From UBA2233 sp002347965 [NCBI: Nitrospirae bacterium UBA2233] (GTDB lineage Bacteria > UBA2233): a stretch of 41,103 bases of DNA. The stretch spans positions 1-41,103 of the forward strand of contig DDYN01000037.1 in NCBI GenBank assembly GCA_002347965.1, given 5' to 3'. Below the pieces are notes generated by a model. The model saw only the letters and a list, made by a program, of their open reading frames with translations, was not told the origin of the DNA and did no database searches. The position numbers were made by a program, and so were the translations under genes. Shown here piece after piece: positions 1-6,488 of this stretch (the first letter of the stretch is position 1; the number at the start of each line of letters is the position of its first letter).

Positions 1-16
1 CCCGTTTCCCGCTCCA
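1..16 (+). tRNA. tRNA-Gly, 3' end only (cut by window edge)
   Basis: The first 16 bases read as the last part of a glycine tRNA: a T-stem 3' strand (1-5), an acceptor 3' strand TTCCCGC (6-12), discriminator T (13) and encoded CCA (14-16). This closely matches the 3' end of bacterial tRNA-Gly(GCC), whose acceptor is GCGGGAA/TTCCCGC. A T-run (17-23) follows, and tRNA-Cys starts 33 nt later, a common Gly-Cys tRNA pairing. The 5' part and anticodon lie outside the window, so the identity rests on the acceptor end only. Confidence 0.65.
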
Positions 17-49
17 TTTTTTTGCACATGCGTAAATCCCAAGAGATCT

Positions 50-124
50 GGCGGCATAGCCAAGTGGCAAGGCAGAGGTCTGCAAAACCTCTATACCCCG
101 GTTCGAATCCGGGTGCCGCCTCCA
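50..124 (+). tRNA. tRNA-Cys (GCA)
   Basis: A complete cloverleaf can be drawn. The acceptor stem GGCGGCA (50-56) pairs with TGCCGCC (114-120), followed by discriminator T and an encoded CCA (122-124). The anticodon stem GAGGT/ACCTC (75-79, 87-91) closes a seven-base loop CTGCAAA with anticodon GCA at 82-84. The T-loop has the usual GTTCGAATC. The next gene, the phoB-like regulator, starts 27 nt downstream, so an open frame that would begin inside the tRNA at 113 is not the real gene start. Confidence 0.97.
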
Positions 125-151
125 TCGCTTTTGCAAGGTTATTTCCTCGCA

Positions 152-856
152 GTGTCTGACTATATTTTAATCGTCGAAGACGAAGAAGACATCGTAGAGC
201 TGCTTGTTTACAACTTAACCAGGGCCGGGTTTGAGGTCAGGTGTGCGGGAAGCGGGCTTCAGGCGCTAGAGCAAGTTCAGAAAGACCCCCCAGCGTTGCT
301 TCTTGTGGATTTAATGCTTCCCGGTATCGACGGGATCGAGCTTTGCAGAATTTTAAAATCGAAGACTGCGACAAAAGGGCTTCCGATCATCGTCCTTACG
401 GCAAGGACGGAAGAGGAAAGCAAGATAAAAGGGTTCGATTTAGGCATTGACGATTATGTTACGAAGCCTTTTAGCGTTCGGGAGCTGACCGCTCGCGTCA
501 AGGCCGTGCTGAAGCGTGCAAGATCCTCCGAGGCCGGAGAAAGCGAGGCGCGCTTCGGGAGGCTCTACGTGAACTTTGTAACACACGACGTCCTCAAGGA
601 CGGGTCGCCTTTGCAACTCACTCCGACCGAATTCAGGCTCCTAAAGCTGTTGGTTACCCATCCAAACCGGGTTTTCTCTCGAGAACAGCTGCTAGAAAAA
701 GTGTGGGGACAAGACATTTTTATCGAGCCCCGCACGGTAGATGTTCACGTAAGCCGCCTGCGCGCCCAGCTTGAGAATGACCCTGCAAACCCTACCCATA
801 TCGTGACCGTTCGTGGAACGGGTTACAAGTTCCAGCAAAAACTTAAGGATTCTTAG
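152..856 (+). CDS. phoB: PhoB/OmpR-family response regulator
   Basis: This is a two-component response regulator of 234 residues, close to the usual length of PhoB. The receiver domain covers about residues 3-120: acidic pocket E9/D10, phospho-acceptor D53 (LLVDLMLP), T83 (VLTAR) and K105 (YVTKPF). The winged-helix DNA-binding domain covers about 135-230 and ends in the typical RGTGYKF. I chose the GTG at 152, with AAGG at 135-138 upstream, because the longer frame runs back into the tRNA-Cys gene. The gene overlaps the following histidine kinase by one base (TAGTG), so the two are translated together. By family and pairing this is a PhoB-like regulator, probably of the phosphate starvation response, but no pst or phoU genes are in view, so the signal is not proven. 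Confidence 0.9.
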   Translation: MSDYILIVEDEEDIVELLVYNLTRAGFEVRCAGSGLQALEQVQKDPPALLLVDLMLPGIDGIELCRILKSKTATKGLPIIVLTARTEEESKIKGFDLGIDDYVTKPFSVRELTARVKAVLKRARSSEAGESEARFGRLYVNFVTHDVLKDGSPLQLTPTEFRLLKLLVTHPNRVFSREQLLEKVWGQDIFIEPRTVDVHVSRLRAQLENDPANPTHIVTVRGTGYKFQQKLKDS

Positions 857-2103
857 TGTTTTTTGCCGCCTTAGGAGTTGGCATTTTCCTTGGAGCCTTG
901 TTAGGGCTCGCGATGTTTCGCTTGGCGCTCGTATCTTTGCCCGTTGCAACACCCCCTTCAAGGTTTTCGCGGTTAATATTAGCCCCTTTTTGGAAGACCA
1001 GGGAGGTTCTTCGGAATACACAAGGATTGGCGCTAGAGTTGAAGGGGCGACTCGGGGTTTTGTTGGCCGTCCTCGACTCAATCGAGGAAGGCGTCATCCT
1101 GTTAACGGGCGAGCTTAGAGTCGTTCATGCCAATCAAGGCGCAGTTCGCCTTTTAGGGCTCAAAGGAGACGCCGTAAACAAGCACCTAAAACATGAAATA
1201 AGGGATTTTCGGCTGGTTGAAGCCATTGAGGCGCTCGTTCTGGAAGCAAATCAATCAAGGCGGAGGGAAGTCCGTACCGGAGGAAAACTTTTAGCGCAAG
1301 GCCGCTATCTTGGCCTTCGCGCCTCTTATATTGAAGAGGATTTTTGGGTTGTTCTTGTGCAGGATTTGACAGAATGGAAGCGCCTCGAGGCAGTTCGGTC
1401 GGATTTTATCGCAAACGTGGCGCACGAGCTGAAGACGCCGATCACGACAATCAACGGGTTTTTAGAAACCTTGCTCGACAGCGCACTCGAAGACCAGAGC
1501 GCGAGCAAGCGGTTCCTAGGGATCGCCAAGCGGCACACGGAGCGGATGGATAGGCTCATTAATGAGCTATTCCTCCTTTCAAACCTCGAGCTCGGAAACG
1601 TAAACATGACGATCGGGGACCATAACCTTCTGGAGCTTATTCAAGAAACGGTTGAAATCCTTTTTCCGATGGTTCAAGAAAAGGGCCTTAGGCTCGAAGT
1701 TCGTTGTGCATCCGACATCCGGGTTGCTTGCGACCGCGACAAGATCCTCCAGGTTCTCATCAACGTGGTTGAAAACGCCATTAAGTATACCAACGAAGGG
1801 GGCGTAACCGTCGGAGCGGAATGTCAGCAAGGACAAGGAAAGGTTTGGGTATCCGTAGAAGATACGGGCATTGGAATTCCACGTTCGGACCTTTCAAGGA
1901 TCACAGAGCGGTTCTACAGAGTAGACAAGGCTCGTTCCCGCGCGCTCGGAGGAACAGGCCTTGGGCTCGCTATCGTAAAACATCTCTTGCAACTTCACAA
2001 CGGGGAGCTTATCATTGAAAGTCATGTGGGAAAGGGTACACGAGTTGCGTTCTGTCTGTCTCAGGCTGACTCGCGTGCTGGTGGCGAAGGGTATGCGCTG
2101 TAG
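856..2103 (+). CDS. phoR: PhoR-type sensor histidine kinase
   Basis: This membrane-bound sensor kinase of 415 residues is the partner of the regulator just upstream; its GTG start shares one base with that gene's stop codon. An N-terminal hydrophobic segment (about 2-30) anchors it. A PAS-like sensory stretch (about 72-175) precedes the HisKA dimerisation domain, with phospho-acceptor His190 in NVAHELKTP. The C-terminal ATPase domain shows the N box (VVENAIKYT), the G1 box (DTGIGIP), the F box (ERFYRVDKARS) and the G2 box (GGTGLGLAI). Only one clear membrane segment and no large periplasmic loop are present, as in PhoR proteins that sense signals from inside. Its 3' end overlaps the HPr gene by 11 nt. 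Assignment to phosphate sensing is by family resemblance. Confidence 0.88.
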   Translation: MFFAALGVGIFLGALLGLAMFRLALVSLPVATPPSRFSRLILAPFWKTREVLRNTQGLALELKGRLGVLLAVLDSIEEGVILLTGELRVVHANQGAVRLLGLKGDAVNKHLKHEIRDFRLVEAIEALVLEANQSRRREVRTGGKLLAQGRYLGLRASYIEEDFWVVLVQDLTEWKRLEAVRSDFIANVAHELKTPITTINGFLETLLDSALEDQSASKRFLGIAKRHTERMDRLINELFLLSNLELGNVNMTIGDHNLLELIQETVEILFPMVQEKGLRLEVRCASDIRVACDRDKILQVLINVVENAIKYTNEGGVTVGAECQQGQGKVWVSVEDTGIGIPRSDLSRITERFYRVDKARSRALGGTGLGLAIVKHLLQLHNGELIIESHVGKGTRVAFCLSQADSRAGGEGYAL

Positions 2104-2365
2104 ACAAGAGGTCGAGATTGTTAACACGCTCGGGCTTCATGCCAGGGCGGCCGCAAAGCTTGCCCAAGAGGCAAAGACGTTCCGCTCGAGCGTTTCTCTC
2201 AAAAAGAACGGCAATACCGCAAATGCGAAAAACATCCTAGATTTGCTCACGCTTGCTGCAACAAAAGGGTCCAGAGTAGAGATTCTTGCAGAAGGCGAGG
2301 ATGCGGAGCTCGCCATCAATGCCTTAAAGGGGCTTATCGACAGGAAGTTCGACGAAGAAGCCTAA
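2093..2365 (+). CDS. HPr-like phosphocarrier protein (PTS)
   Basis: This is a 90-residue HPr domain protein. HPr carries a phosphoryl group from enzyme I on a histidine; here that is His16 in NTLGLHARAAAKLAQ, followed by the conserved Arg18. The residue equivalent to regulatory Ser46 of Gram-positive HPr is Asn47 (ANAKNILDL), so control by HPr kinase is not expected. The LHARAA motif resembles NPr of the nitrogen-type PTS. ATG 2093 is chosen because GAAGG lies at 2086-2090 and the length fits the family; a longer frame from 2015 would extend far into phoR. The start lies 11 nt inside phoR, so it is probably coupled to the kinase. No enzyme I or EIIA gene is in the window. Confidence 0.9.
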   Translation: MRCRQEVEIVNTLGLHARAAAKLAQEAKTFRSSVSLKKNGNTANAKNILDLLTLAATKGSRVEILAEGEDAELAINALKGLIDRKFDEEA

Positions 2366-2450
2366 GAAATACCGAGATTTCGATGGGCGAAAATTTTTGT
2401 CCCGTGCTTTTCTGGAAATCCCAAGCCACCCTGTTTTGCTTTGACCGGCC

Positions 2451-3179
2451 TTAAGGAACGCCGAGTAGACGTTTGAGCTGTTCGGCGTTCTTTACTGCAA
2501 ACCCATGAGCGTCGTTGTTGAAAAACGCGAAAACGTTCAGCCCTTCCTTAAGGTATCCCTCGATTCTTTCGGCCCATTTTGCAAGCTGCTCTGTGCGATA
2601 CTGCGCCTGGCGCTGCCATGCCGGCCCGTGGAAACGGATGTAGACAGTTTCCGAGGTAATCCATTTCGGGTTCTGGTGTGCATCCGGCCCATCCGCGATA
2701 CAGAACGAAGCGCCCTGTCGGATGAGTAGGCTTCGGACCTCGTGGATAAACCAGCTCGGATGACGAAACTCAAGCGCATGGCATATGCCCTCAGGAAGAA
2801 GCGCCAAGAATGCACCCAGGCGTCCGATGTCGAGCTTAAACGAAGGAGGAAGTTGGTATAGGACGGGACCGAGCAGATTGCCCAAGATTTTTGCCCTACC
2901 CAAGAAGAGTGCAAGTGCGCCTTCTGCATCCTTCAGCCGCCTTAGATGGGTGATCAGCCGGCTAGCCTTGAGGGAGAACATGAAGCCAGGACTCACGCTT
3001 TGCTTCCATTTTAGGAAGGTTTCGGGCTTTGGCAGCCGGTAAAATGTGGAGTTCACTTCCAGCGTATCGAACCTTTCTTGGTAATACTCAAGCCAGCGGG
3101 CCTGATGGAGCTCGCGTGGATAGAAAACCCCCCTCCAGTGGGGATAGCAGAAACCAGAAGTCCCTATTCTTGCTCTCAT
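2451..3179 (-). CDS. DUF72 (YecE-like) family protein
   Basis: A 242-residue protein of the DUF72 family, predicted TIM-barrel proteins whose biochemical role is unknown to me. Family hallmarks are seen in order: the opening RIGTSGFCYPHWRG, then LEVNSTFYRLP, the central ALEFRHPSW, and the C-terminal VFAFFNNDAHGFAVKNA. ATG 3179 is chosen because the family normally begins within a few residues of the RIGTSGF motif. A longer frame from 3239 would add 20 residues that do not look like family sequence. It runs opposite to its neighbours, converges with the HPr gene (85 bp gap) and diverges from the zinc locus. Confidence 0.85.
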   Translation of the reverse strand: MRARIGTSGFCYPHWRGVFYPRELHQARWLEYYQERFDTLEVNSTFYRLPKPETFLKWKQSVSPGFMFSLKASRLITHLRRLKDAEGALALFLGRAKILGNLLGPVLYQLPPSFKLDIGRLGAFLALLPEGICHALEFRHPSWFIHEVRSLLIRQGASFCIADGPDAHQNPKWITSETVYIRFHGPAWQRQAQYRTEQLAKWAERIEGYLKEGLNVFAFFNNDAHGFAVKNAEQLKRLLGVP

Positions 3180-3245
3180 CGCCTCCAGACACCCGGTACA
3201 TCCTCTAGTGATAGCCTTATTGTAGCGTTCGTACCTCAAAAGGCA

Positions 3246-3281
3246 TTGATGAATAGGGCCCGTCTGTAATACACTTTATTA
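3246..3281 (+). promoter_or_regulatory. Candidate promoter/operator of the zinc locus
   Basis: Ahead of the RHH regulator lie TTGATG (3246-3251) and TAATAC (3267-3272), spaced 15 bp, which is short for a sigma-70 promoter. Overlapping the -10 is a small inverted repeat TAATA-N5-TATTA (3267-3281), the size of site that ribbon-helix-helix dimers often bind. It could be the autoregulatory operator of the zinc operon. A strong ribosome site AAGGAGGGG (3281-3289) follows, 8 nt before the ATG at 3298. Confidence 0.35.
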
Positions 3282-3297
3282 AGGAGGGGTTCGATAG

Positions 3298-3558
3298 ATG
3301 CCGACGAAGAAGCAGGAAATTATCACTTTTAAGGTAGACGAAGGCTTGGCAAGGACGCTCGAGCGTATCCCCAACCGTTCGGAATTCATACGCACGGCGC
3401 TCCTTGCGTACCTTTCCGGGATATGCCCCTTGTGCAACGGAACTGGCGTCTTGTCGCCTCATCTCAAGCTGCATTGGAAGGAATTCTTAAAAGACCATGA
3501 GATTAAAGAATGCAAGGAGTGTCATGCCTTGTTTCCGGTTTGTTCCGCGAAGGCTTAA
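3298..3558 (+). CDS. Ribbon-helix-helix protein with zinc-ribbon tail, likely zinc-uptake regulator
   Basis: An 86-residue protein. Residues about 5-40 (ITFKVDEGLARTLERIP, then NRSEFIRTALLAYL) read as a CopG/NikR-type ribbon-helix-helix DNA-binding fold. The tail has CPLC (C43, C46) and CKEC (C72, C75), plus C82 and several histidines (H55, H59, H67, H76), enough to bind a zinc ion. It is the first gene of an operon with znuA-znuC-znuB, and its end overlaps the znuA start by 35 nt. I infer that it senses zinc and represses the transporter genes, a job done by Zur (Fur family) in most bacteria. The fold call is firm enough; the regulatory role is inference from composition and position. Confidence 0.8.
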   Translation: MPTKKQEIITFKVDEGLARTLERIPNRSEFIRTALLAYLSGICPLCNGTGVLSPHLKLHWKEFLKDHEIKECKECHALFPVCSAKA

Positions 3559-4399
3559 TCTCGTCGCGCTCGTAATTGCGGGCTGTTTGGCTTTAGGGGC
3601 CACATCCGCTTTGGTGCGAAGCTCGCGTGCAAGCGACGTCGTCGAGCTGTACGCCGGCATTCCGCCGATCGCCTTCCTGGCCGAGCGCCTTGGCGGACCC
3701 TTTGTGCGAGTGGAGGTAGTTGCGGGCGCCTCTAAAGACCCCCATACGTTCGAACCGACGCCAAGACAGGTGTTGGCGCTAGGGAAGGCTAGGGCCTTCT
3801 TTATCGTGGGGCTTCCTTTTGAGAGGGCATTGGCAAAACGCCTGCAGCAAAGTAATCCTAACCTCAAGGTTGTAGACCTTGCCCAGGACATCCAAGAGGG
3901 CCAAGACCCCCACGTTTGGCTCTCACCGCGGCGCTTGAAGAGTATCGCTAAGAACATTGCATCGGCCCTGGCCCGGATGCTTCCAGGCAAGGAGCAAGAG
4001 GTTCGTAGTAGGCTTTCTGTGCTTCTGGGAGAGGTCGAATCCCTCGAGGGCGAAGTTCAAGCCATGCTCGCGCCCTACAAAGGAAGGGCTTTTCTTGCGT
4101 ACCACCCGGCGTTTGGCCACTTTGCCGCAAACTTTGGGCTGCGCCAGCTTTCCATCGAAGAAGAAGGGAAGGAACCCACGCCAAGGAGGCTCCAGGCGGT
4201 GGTTGTCCAAGCAAAAAAAGAGCATGTTCGCATCGTGATTGTTCAACCCGAGTTTGATTCTAGTAAGGCTCGGCTCGTCGCCCAAGCGCTGGATGCCAAC
4301 CTCGTTGTCGTGAACGTGTTGGACTACAACGTGTTCGATACCATCCGGAAGCTTGGAAGGGTTCTTTCTGGAGCGCTAGGAGGTTCCCGTGGGACATGA
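3524..4399 (+). CDS. znuA: Zinc ABC transporter, substrate-binding protein
   Basis: A 291-residue periplasmic metal-binding protein of the cluster A-I (ZnuA/TroA) family that delivers Zn2+ (or Mn2+) to the ZnuBC permease. Candidate metal ligands are His74 (DPHTFEP), His130 (DPHVWLSP) and His194 (AYHPAFGHF). The His-rich loop of some ZnuA proteins is absent. The N-terminus has a basic start (RFVPRR), a hydrophobic core and the lipobox-like IAGC (Cys21), so it may be a lipoprotein; cleavage after a later Ala is an alternative. ATG 3524 is chosen for AAGGAG at 3514-3519; a frame from 3497 lacks such a site. It overlaps the regulator upstream by 35 nt and znuC by 11 nt. Zinc is favoured over manganese because of the histidine pattern and the zinc-ribbon regulator. 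Confidence 0.88.
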   Translation: MPCFRFVPRRLNLVALVIAGCLALGATSALVRSSRASDVVELYAGIPPIAFLAERLGGPFVRVEVVAGASKDPHTFEPTPRQVLALGKARAFFIVGLPFERALAKRLQQSNPNLKVVDLAQDIQEGQDPHVWLSPRRLKSIAKNIASALARMLPGKEQEVRSRLSVLLGEVESLEGEVQAMLAPYKGRAFLAYHPAFGHFAANFGLRQLSIEEEGKEPTPRRLQAVVVQAKKEHVRIVIVQPEFDSSKARLVAQALDANLVVVNVLDYNVFDTIRKLGRVLSGALGGSRGT

Positions 4400-5135
4400 G
4401 GCGGTATGCCTGGAAGGGGTGAACTTTGCGTACGCCTCCTGGCCCGTCCTAGAAGATGTAAGCCTCTTCGTCGCACGAGGGGAGTACGTCTGCATTTTGG
4501 GCCCGAACGGGGGAGGGAAGACCACGCTTCTTAAGGTTATTTTAGGCATTACACCGCCGCAAAGCGGTAGGGTATCGCTGCTTGGGCAACGCCCGGAACA
4601 AGCGAGAGTTAAGGCTGGGTACATGCCCCAAGCGATCAAATCTGACCTCCAAGTTCCGGTTACCGCAAAAGAGGTCGTGCTAATGGGCAGGCTTGGTGTG
4701 GAAGGGGGCTGGCGTTACTCGAGGTCTGACCTTAAAAAGGCCGAAGAGGTCTTGGCATTCCTCGGGCTTGAGCCGCTGAAAGATCGTTTTTTTGCCGAGC
4801 TCTCTGGAGGTCAAAGGCAAAGGACGTTGATCGCTCGCGCCCTTGCCTGCGACCCTGAGGTGCTCATTTTGGACGAACCGACGGCTAACGTCGACCCGGA
4901 AGGGGGCAAGCTTTTGGCCGAACTTTTGGCCGAACTCAAGGGCAAAATTGCCTTGCTCCTCGTTACACACGACCTTAGCTTTGTCTCGAAGCATGTAGAC
5001 CGCGTGTTTTGCGTCAACCGAAGGGTCGTTGAGCATCCAACCTCCGAGCTCGATTCCTTCTCGCTGCATGAGCTTTACAACGAGCCAATGCGACTCGTCC
5101 GACATGACCTTGTCCTAGGCAATGAAGAAAGATAG
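4389..5135 (+). CDS. znuC: Zinc ABC transporter, ATP-binding protein
   Basis: A 248-residue ABC ATPase that powers zinc import. It has Walker A GPNGGGKTT, a Q-loop region (GYMPQ), the signature LSGGQRQR, Walker B LILDEPTANVD and the H-loop LLVTHD, all intact. The GTG start at 4389 lies inside the znuA end (11 nt overlap) and is preceded by AGGAGG with 5 nt spacing, which supports this start and translational coupling. The permease gene follows after 6 nt. Sequence and context place it in the ZnuC/MntB/TroB type of ATPase. Confidence 0.93.
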   Translation: MGHEAVCLEGVNFAYASWPVLEDVSLFVARGEYVCILGPNGGGKTTLLKVILGITPPQSGRVSLLGQRPEQARVKAGYMPQAIKSDLQVPVTAKEVVLMGRLGVEGGWRYSRSDLKKAEEVLAFLGLEPLKDRFFAELSGGQRQRTLIARALACDPEVLILDEPTANVDPEGGKLLAELLAELKGKIALLLVTHDLSFVSKHVDRVFCVNRRVVEHPTSELDSFSLHELYNEPMRLVRHDLVLGNEER

Positions 5136-5141
5136 GTCCGA

Positions 5142-5963
5142 ATGGATCTAGGGTTAGGTATTTTAGCCAACGCCTTTTTCATCACGTTCCTTGCGAGCGT
5201 TTCGTTCGGTATCCTTGGGACGCTCGTTGTTGTGCGGCGTGTCAGCTCTGCAGCAGGAGCGATTTCCCACAGCGTGTTGGGCGGTATCGGTATTGGCCTA
5301 TTTTGCGAACGTGCGCTTGGCATTCCATGGGGCGGGCCGCTTCCTGGGGCTATTCTTGCCGCCCTGGTATCCGCGCTTGGCATTTCTTGGGTAAGCCTTC
5401 GCTTTCAGCAGCGCGAGGATACGGTCATCGGGGCGATCTGGGCCGTGGGAATGGCTATTGGCCTCCTTTTTCTCTCGAAGACCCCTGGGTATGCAGACCC
5501 CATGAGTTACCTGTTCGGAAACATCCTGCTGGTTTCCGATACAGACCTGTTCTTGACCGCCCTTTTAGGTATGGCCGTCCTTGGTGTAGTTGCGCCCTTT
5601 TACAGGGAAATCCTTGTATTATGCTTCGACGAGTCGTTCGCCAAGGTACGCAACATCAAAACCGAAATGCTTTCTACCTGCATCCTGTTGTTAGTGGCGC
5701 TCGCTACTGTCGCCATGCTTCGGCTTGTAGGCCTCATCCTCGTGATCGCGCTGCTTACGCTGCCGGCCGCTATTGCCTGCGTTTTTCCGATGAAACTCTG
5801 GAAGGCCATGATCTTCGCGGGCGTTCTTTGCCTGCTCCTTTCGTGGGCCGGGATCATTGCGAGCTATTTCTTGGATTTGCCTACAGGTTCTAGTATTGCG
5901 GTCCTAGCTGGAGCTGCATACCTTGTCGCCATCGGGTTGAAGGCAAGGGCGCCTAGGGCTTAG
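5142..5963 (+). CDS. znuB: Zinc ABC transporter, permease protein
   Basis: A 273-residue integral membrane protein of the ABC-3 family (ZnuB/TroC/MntB), built almost entirely of hydrophobic segments, I estimate seven to nine. Family features include the early VRRVSSAAGAISHSVLGGIG stretch and the late LIVVIALLTLPAA-like segment (LILVIALLTLPAAIA). It completes a regulator-SBP-ATPase-permease operon, with the ATPase gene ending 6 nt upstream. Its last codons overlap the end of the convergent VOC gene by 4 nt, so the operon has no room for a terminator of its own between the two stop codons. Confidence 0.92.
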   Translation: MDLGLGILANAFFITFLASVSFGILGTLVVVRRVSSAAGAISHSVLGGIGIGLFCERALGIPWGGPLPGAILAALVSALGISWVSLRFQQREDTVIGAIWAVGMAIGLLFLSKTPGYADPMSYLFGNILLVSDTDLFLTALLGMAVLGVVAPFYREILVLCFDESFAKVRNIKTEMLSTCILLLVALATVAMLRLVGLILVIALLTLPAAIACVFPMKLWKAMIFAGVLCLLLSWAGIIASYFLDLPTGSSIAVLAGAAYLVAIGLKARAPRA

Positions 5964-6385
5964 GCCCCTTCAGGAAGCTCCCAGATGCCAGCAGGGGCAA
6001 ATTCGATCAGGTTACCTGCGGGGTCGTACACGTAAAAGCTCGATTGTCCGTTCCCCCAAAGTGCGTCGTAGGTTACAAACCCGCCCTCCTGGAAGCGTTT
6101 CTTCAATTCAGGGATTTCTTGCTCGTCCGCTCGAAAGGCGACGTGTATGGACCCAGTGGCCCCATGAGGTGGGAGTTTTTGGAGGTTTCGCGAATAGGCC
6201 GGGTTAAAGACGAGAAGGACGCCTCTTGCAGTCCTAAAGAAGGCGAACTGGCCGTCTTTGAACTGAATGCATTTAAGCCCCAGAATCCCTTCGTAGAACT
6301 TTCGCGCCTTTCCTAGGTCCTCTGTATAGAGGCAAGTTTCTAGAATTTCCACGCCATTCCCAACCTGTTTCTTCTTGTAATTCAA
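5960..6385 (-). CDS. VOC-superfamily (glyoxalase/bleomycin-resistance fold) protein
   Basis: A 141-residue protein with the paired beta-alpha-beta-beta-beta units of the vicinal oxygen chelate fold: LETCLYTEDLGKARKFYEGI, then GSIHVAFRAD, and the closing YVYDPAGNLIEFA. These contain the usual candidate metal ligands (Glu in the first unit, His in SIHVAF, Glu in NLIEF). Substrate cannot be told; glyoxalase, dioxygenase and resistance proteins share this fold. It converges on znuB (4-nt overlap) and diverges from the acyl-CoA dehydrogenase, with which it shares a 103-bp promoter region. The start ATG 6385 is plausible; a slightly later start close to the first strand is possible. Confidence 0.8.
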   Translation of the reverse strand: MNYKKKQVGNGVEILETCLYTEDLGKARKFYEGILGLKCIQFKDGQFAFFRTARGVLLVFNPAYSRNLQKLPPHGATGSIHVAFRADEQEIPELKKRFQEGGFVTYDALWGNGQSSFYVYDPAGNLIEFAPAGIWELPEGA

Positions 6386-6415
6386 TCAACGCCCATTTGG
6401 TGACATCAGTTGATT
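6384..6415. promoter_or_regulatory. Inverted repeat between VOC and acyl-CoA dehydrogenase genes
   Basis: A perfect 7-bp inverted repeat, AATCAAC (6384-6390) and GTTGATT (6409-6415), with an 18-bp spacer, sits between the divergent starts and overlaps the candidate -35 of the dehydrogenase promoter. The placement suits a repressor site, but the repeat is short and the regulator is unknown. Confidence 0.3.
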
Positions 6416-6439
6416 AATATACCAGTTTTTTGATATTTT
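6410..6439 (+). promoter_or_regulatory. Candidate sigma-70 promoter of the acyl-CoA dehydrogenase gene
   Basis: TTGATT (6410-6415) and an extended -10, TG-A-TATTTT (6431-6439), are separated by 18 bp in a notably AT-rich stretch. The ribosome site GAGGAGG (6477-6483) lies 5 nt before the ATG at 6489. The combination suggests a well-expressed single-gene unit. Confidence 0.45.
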
Positions 6440-6488
6440 TAACAGATTGGCTCGATGATTCCCTTGTATTTTATTCGAGGAGGCACTC

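Noticed and set aside
2371-2400. Terminator after HPr (TTTCG/CGAAA hairpin followed by ATTTTTG)
   Set aside because: Only 5 mostly weak pairs and a short T-run; it could work but is not better than chance in AT-rich sequence.
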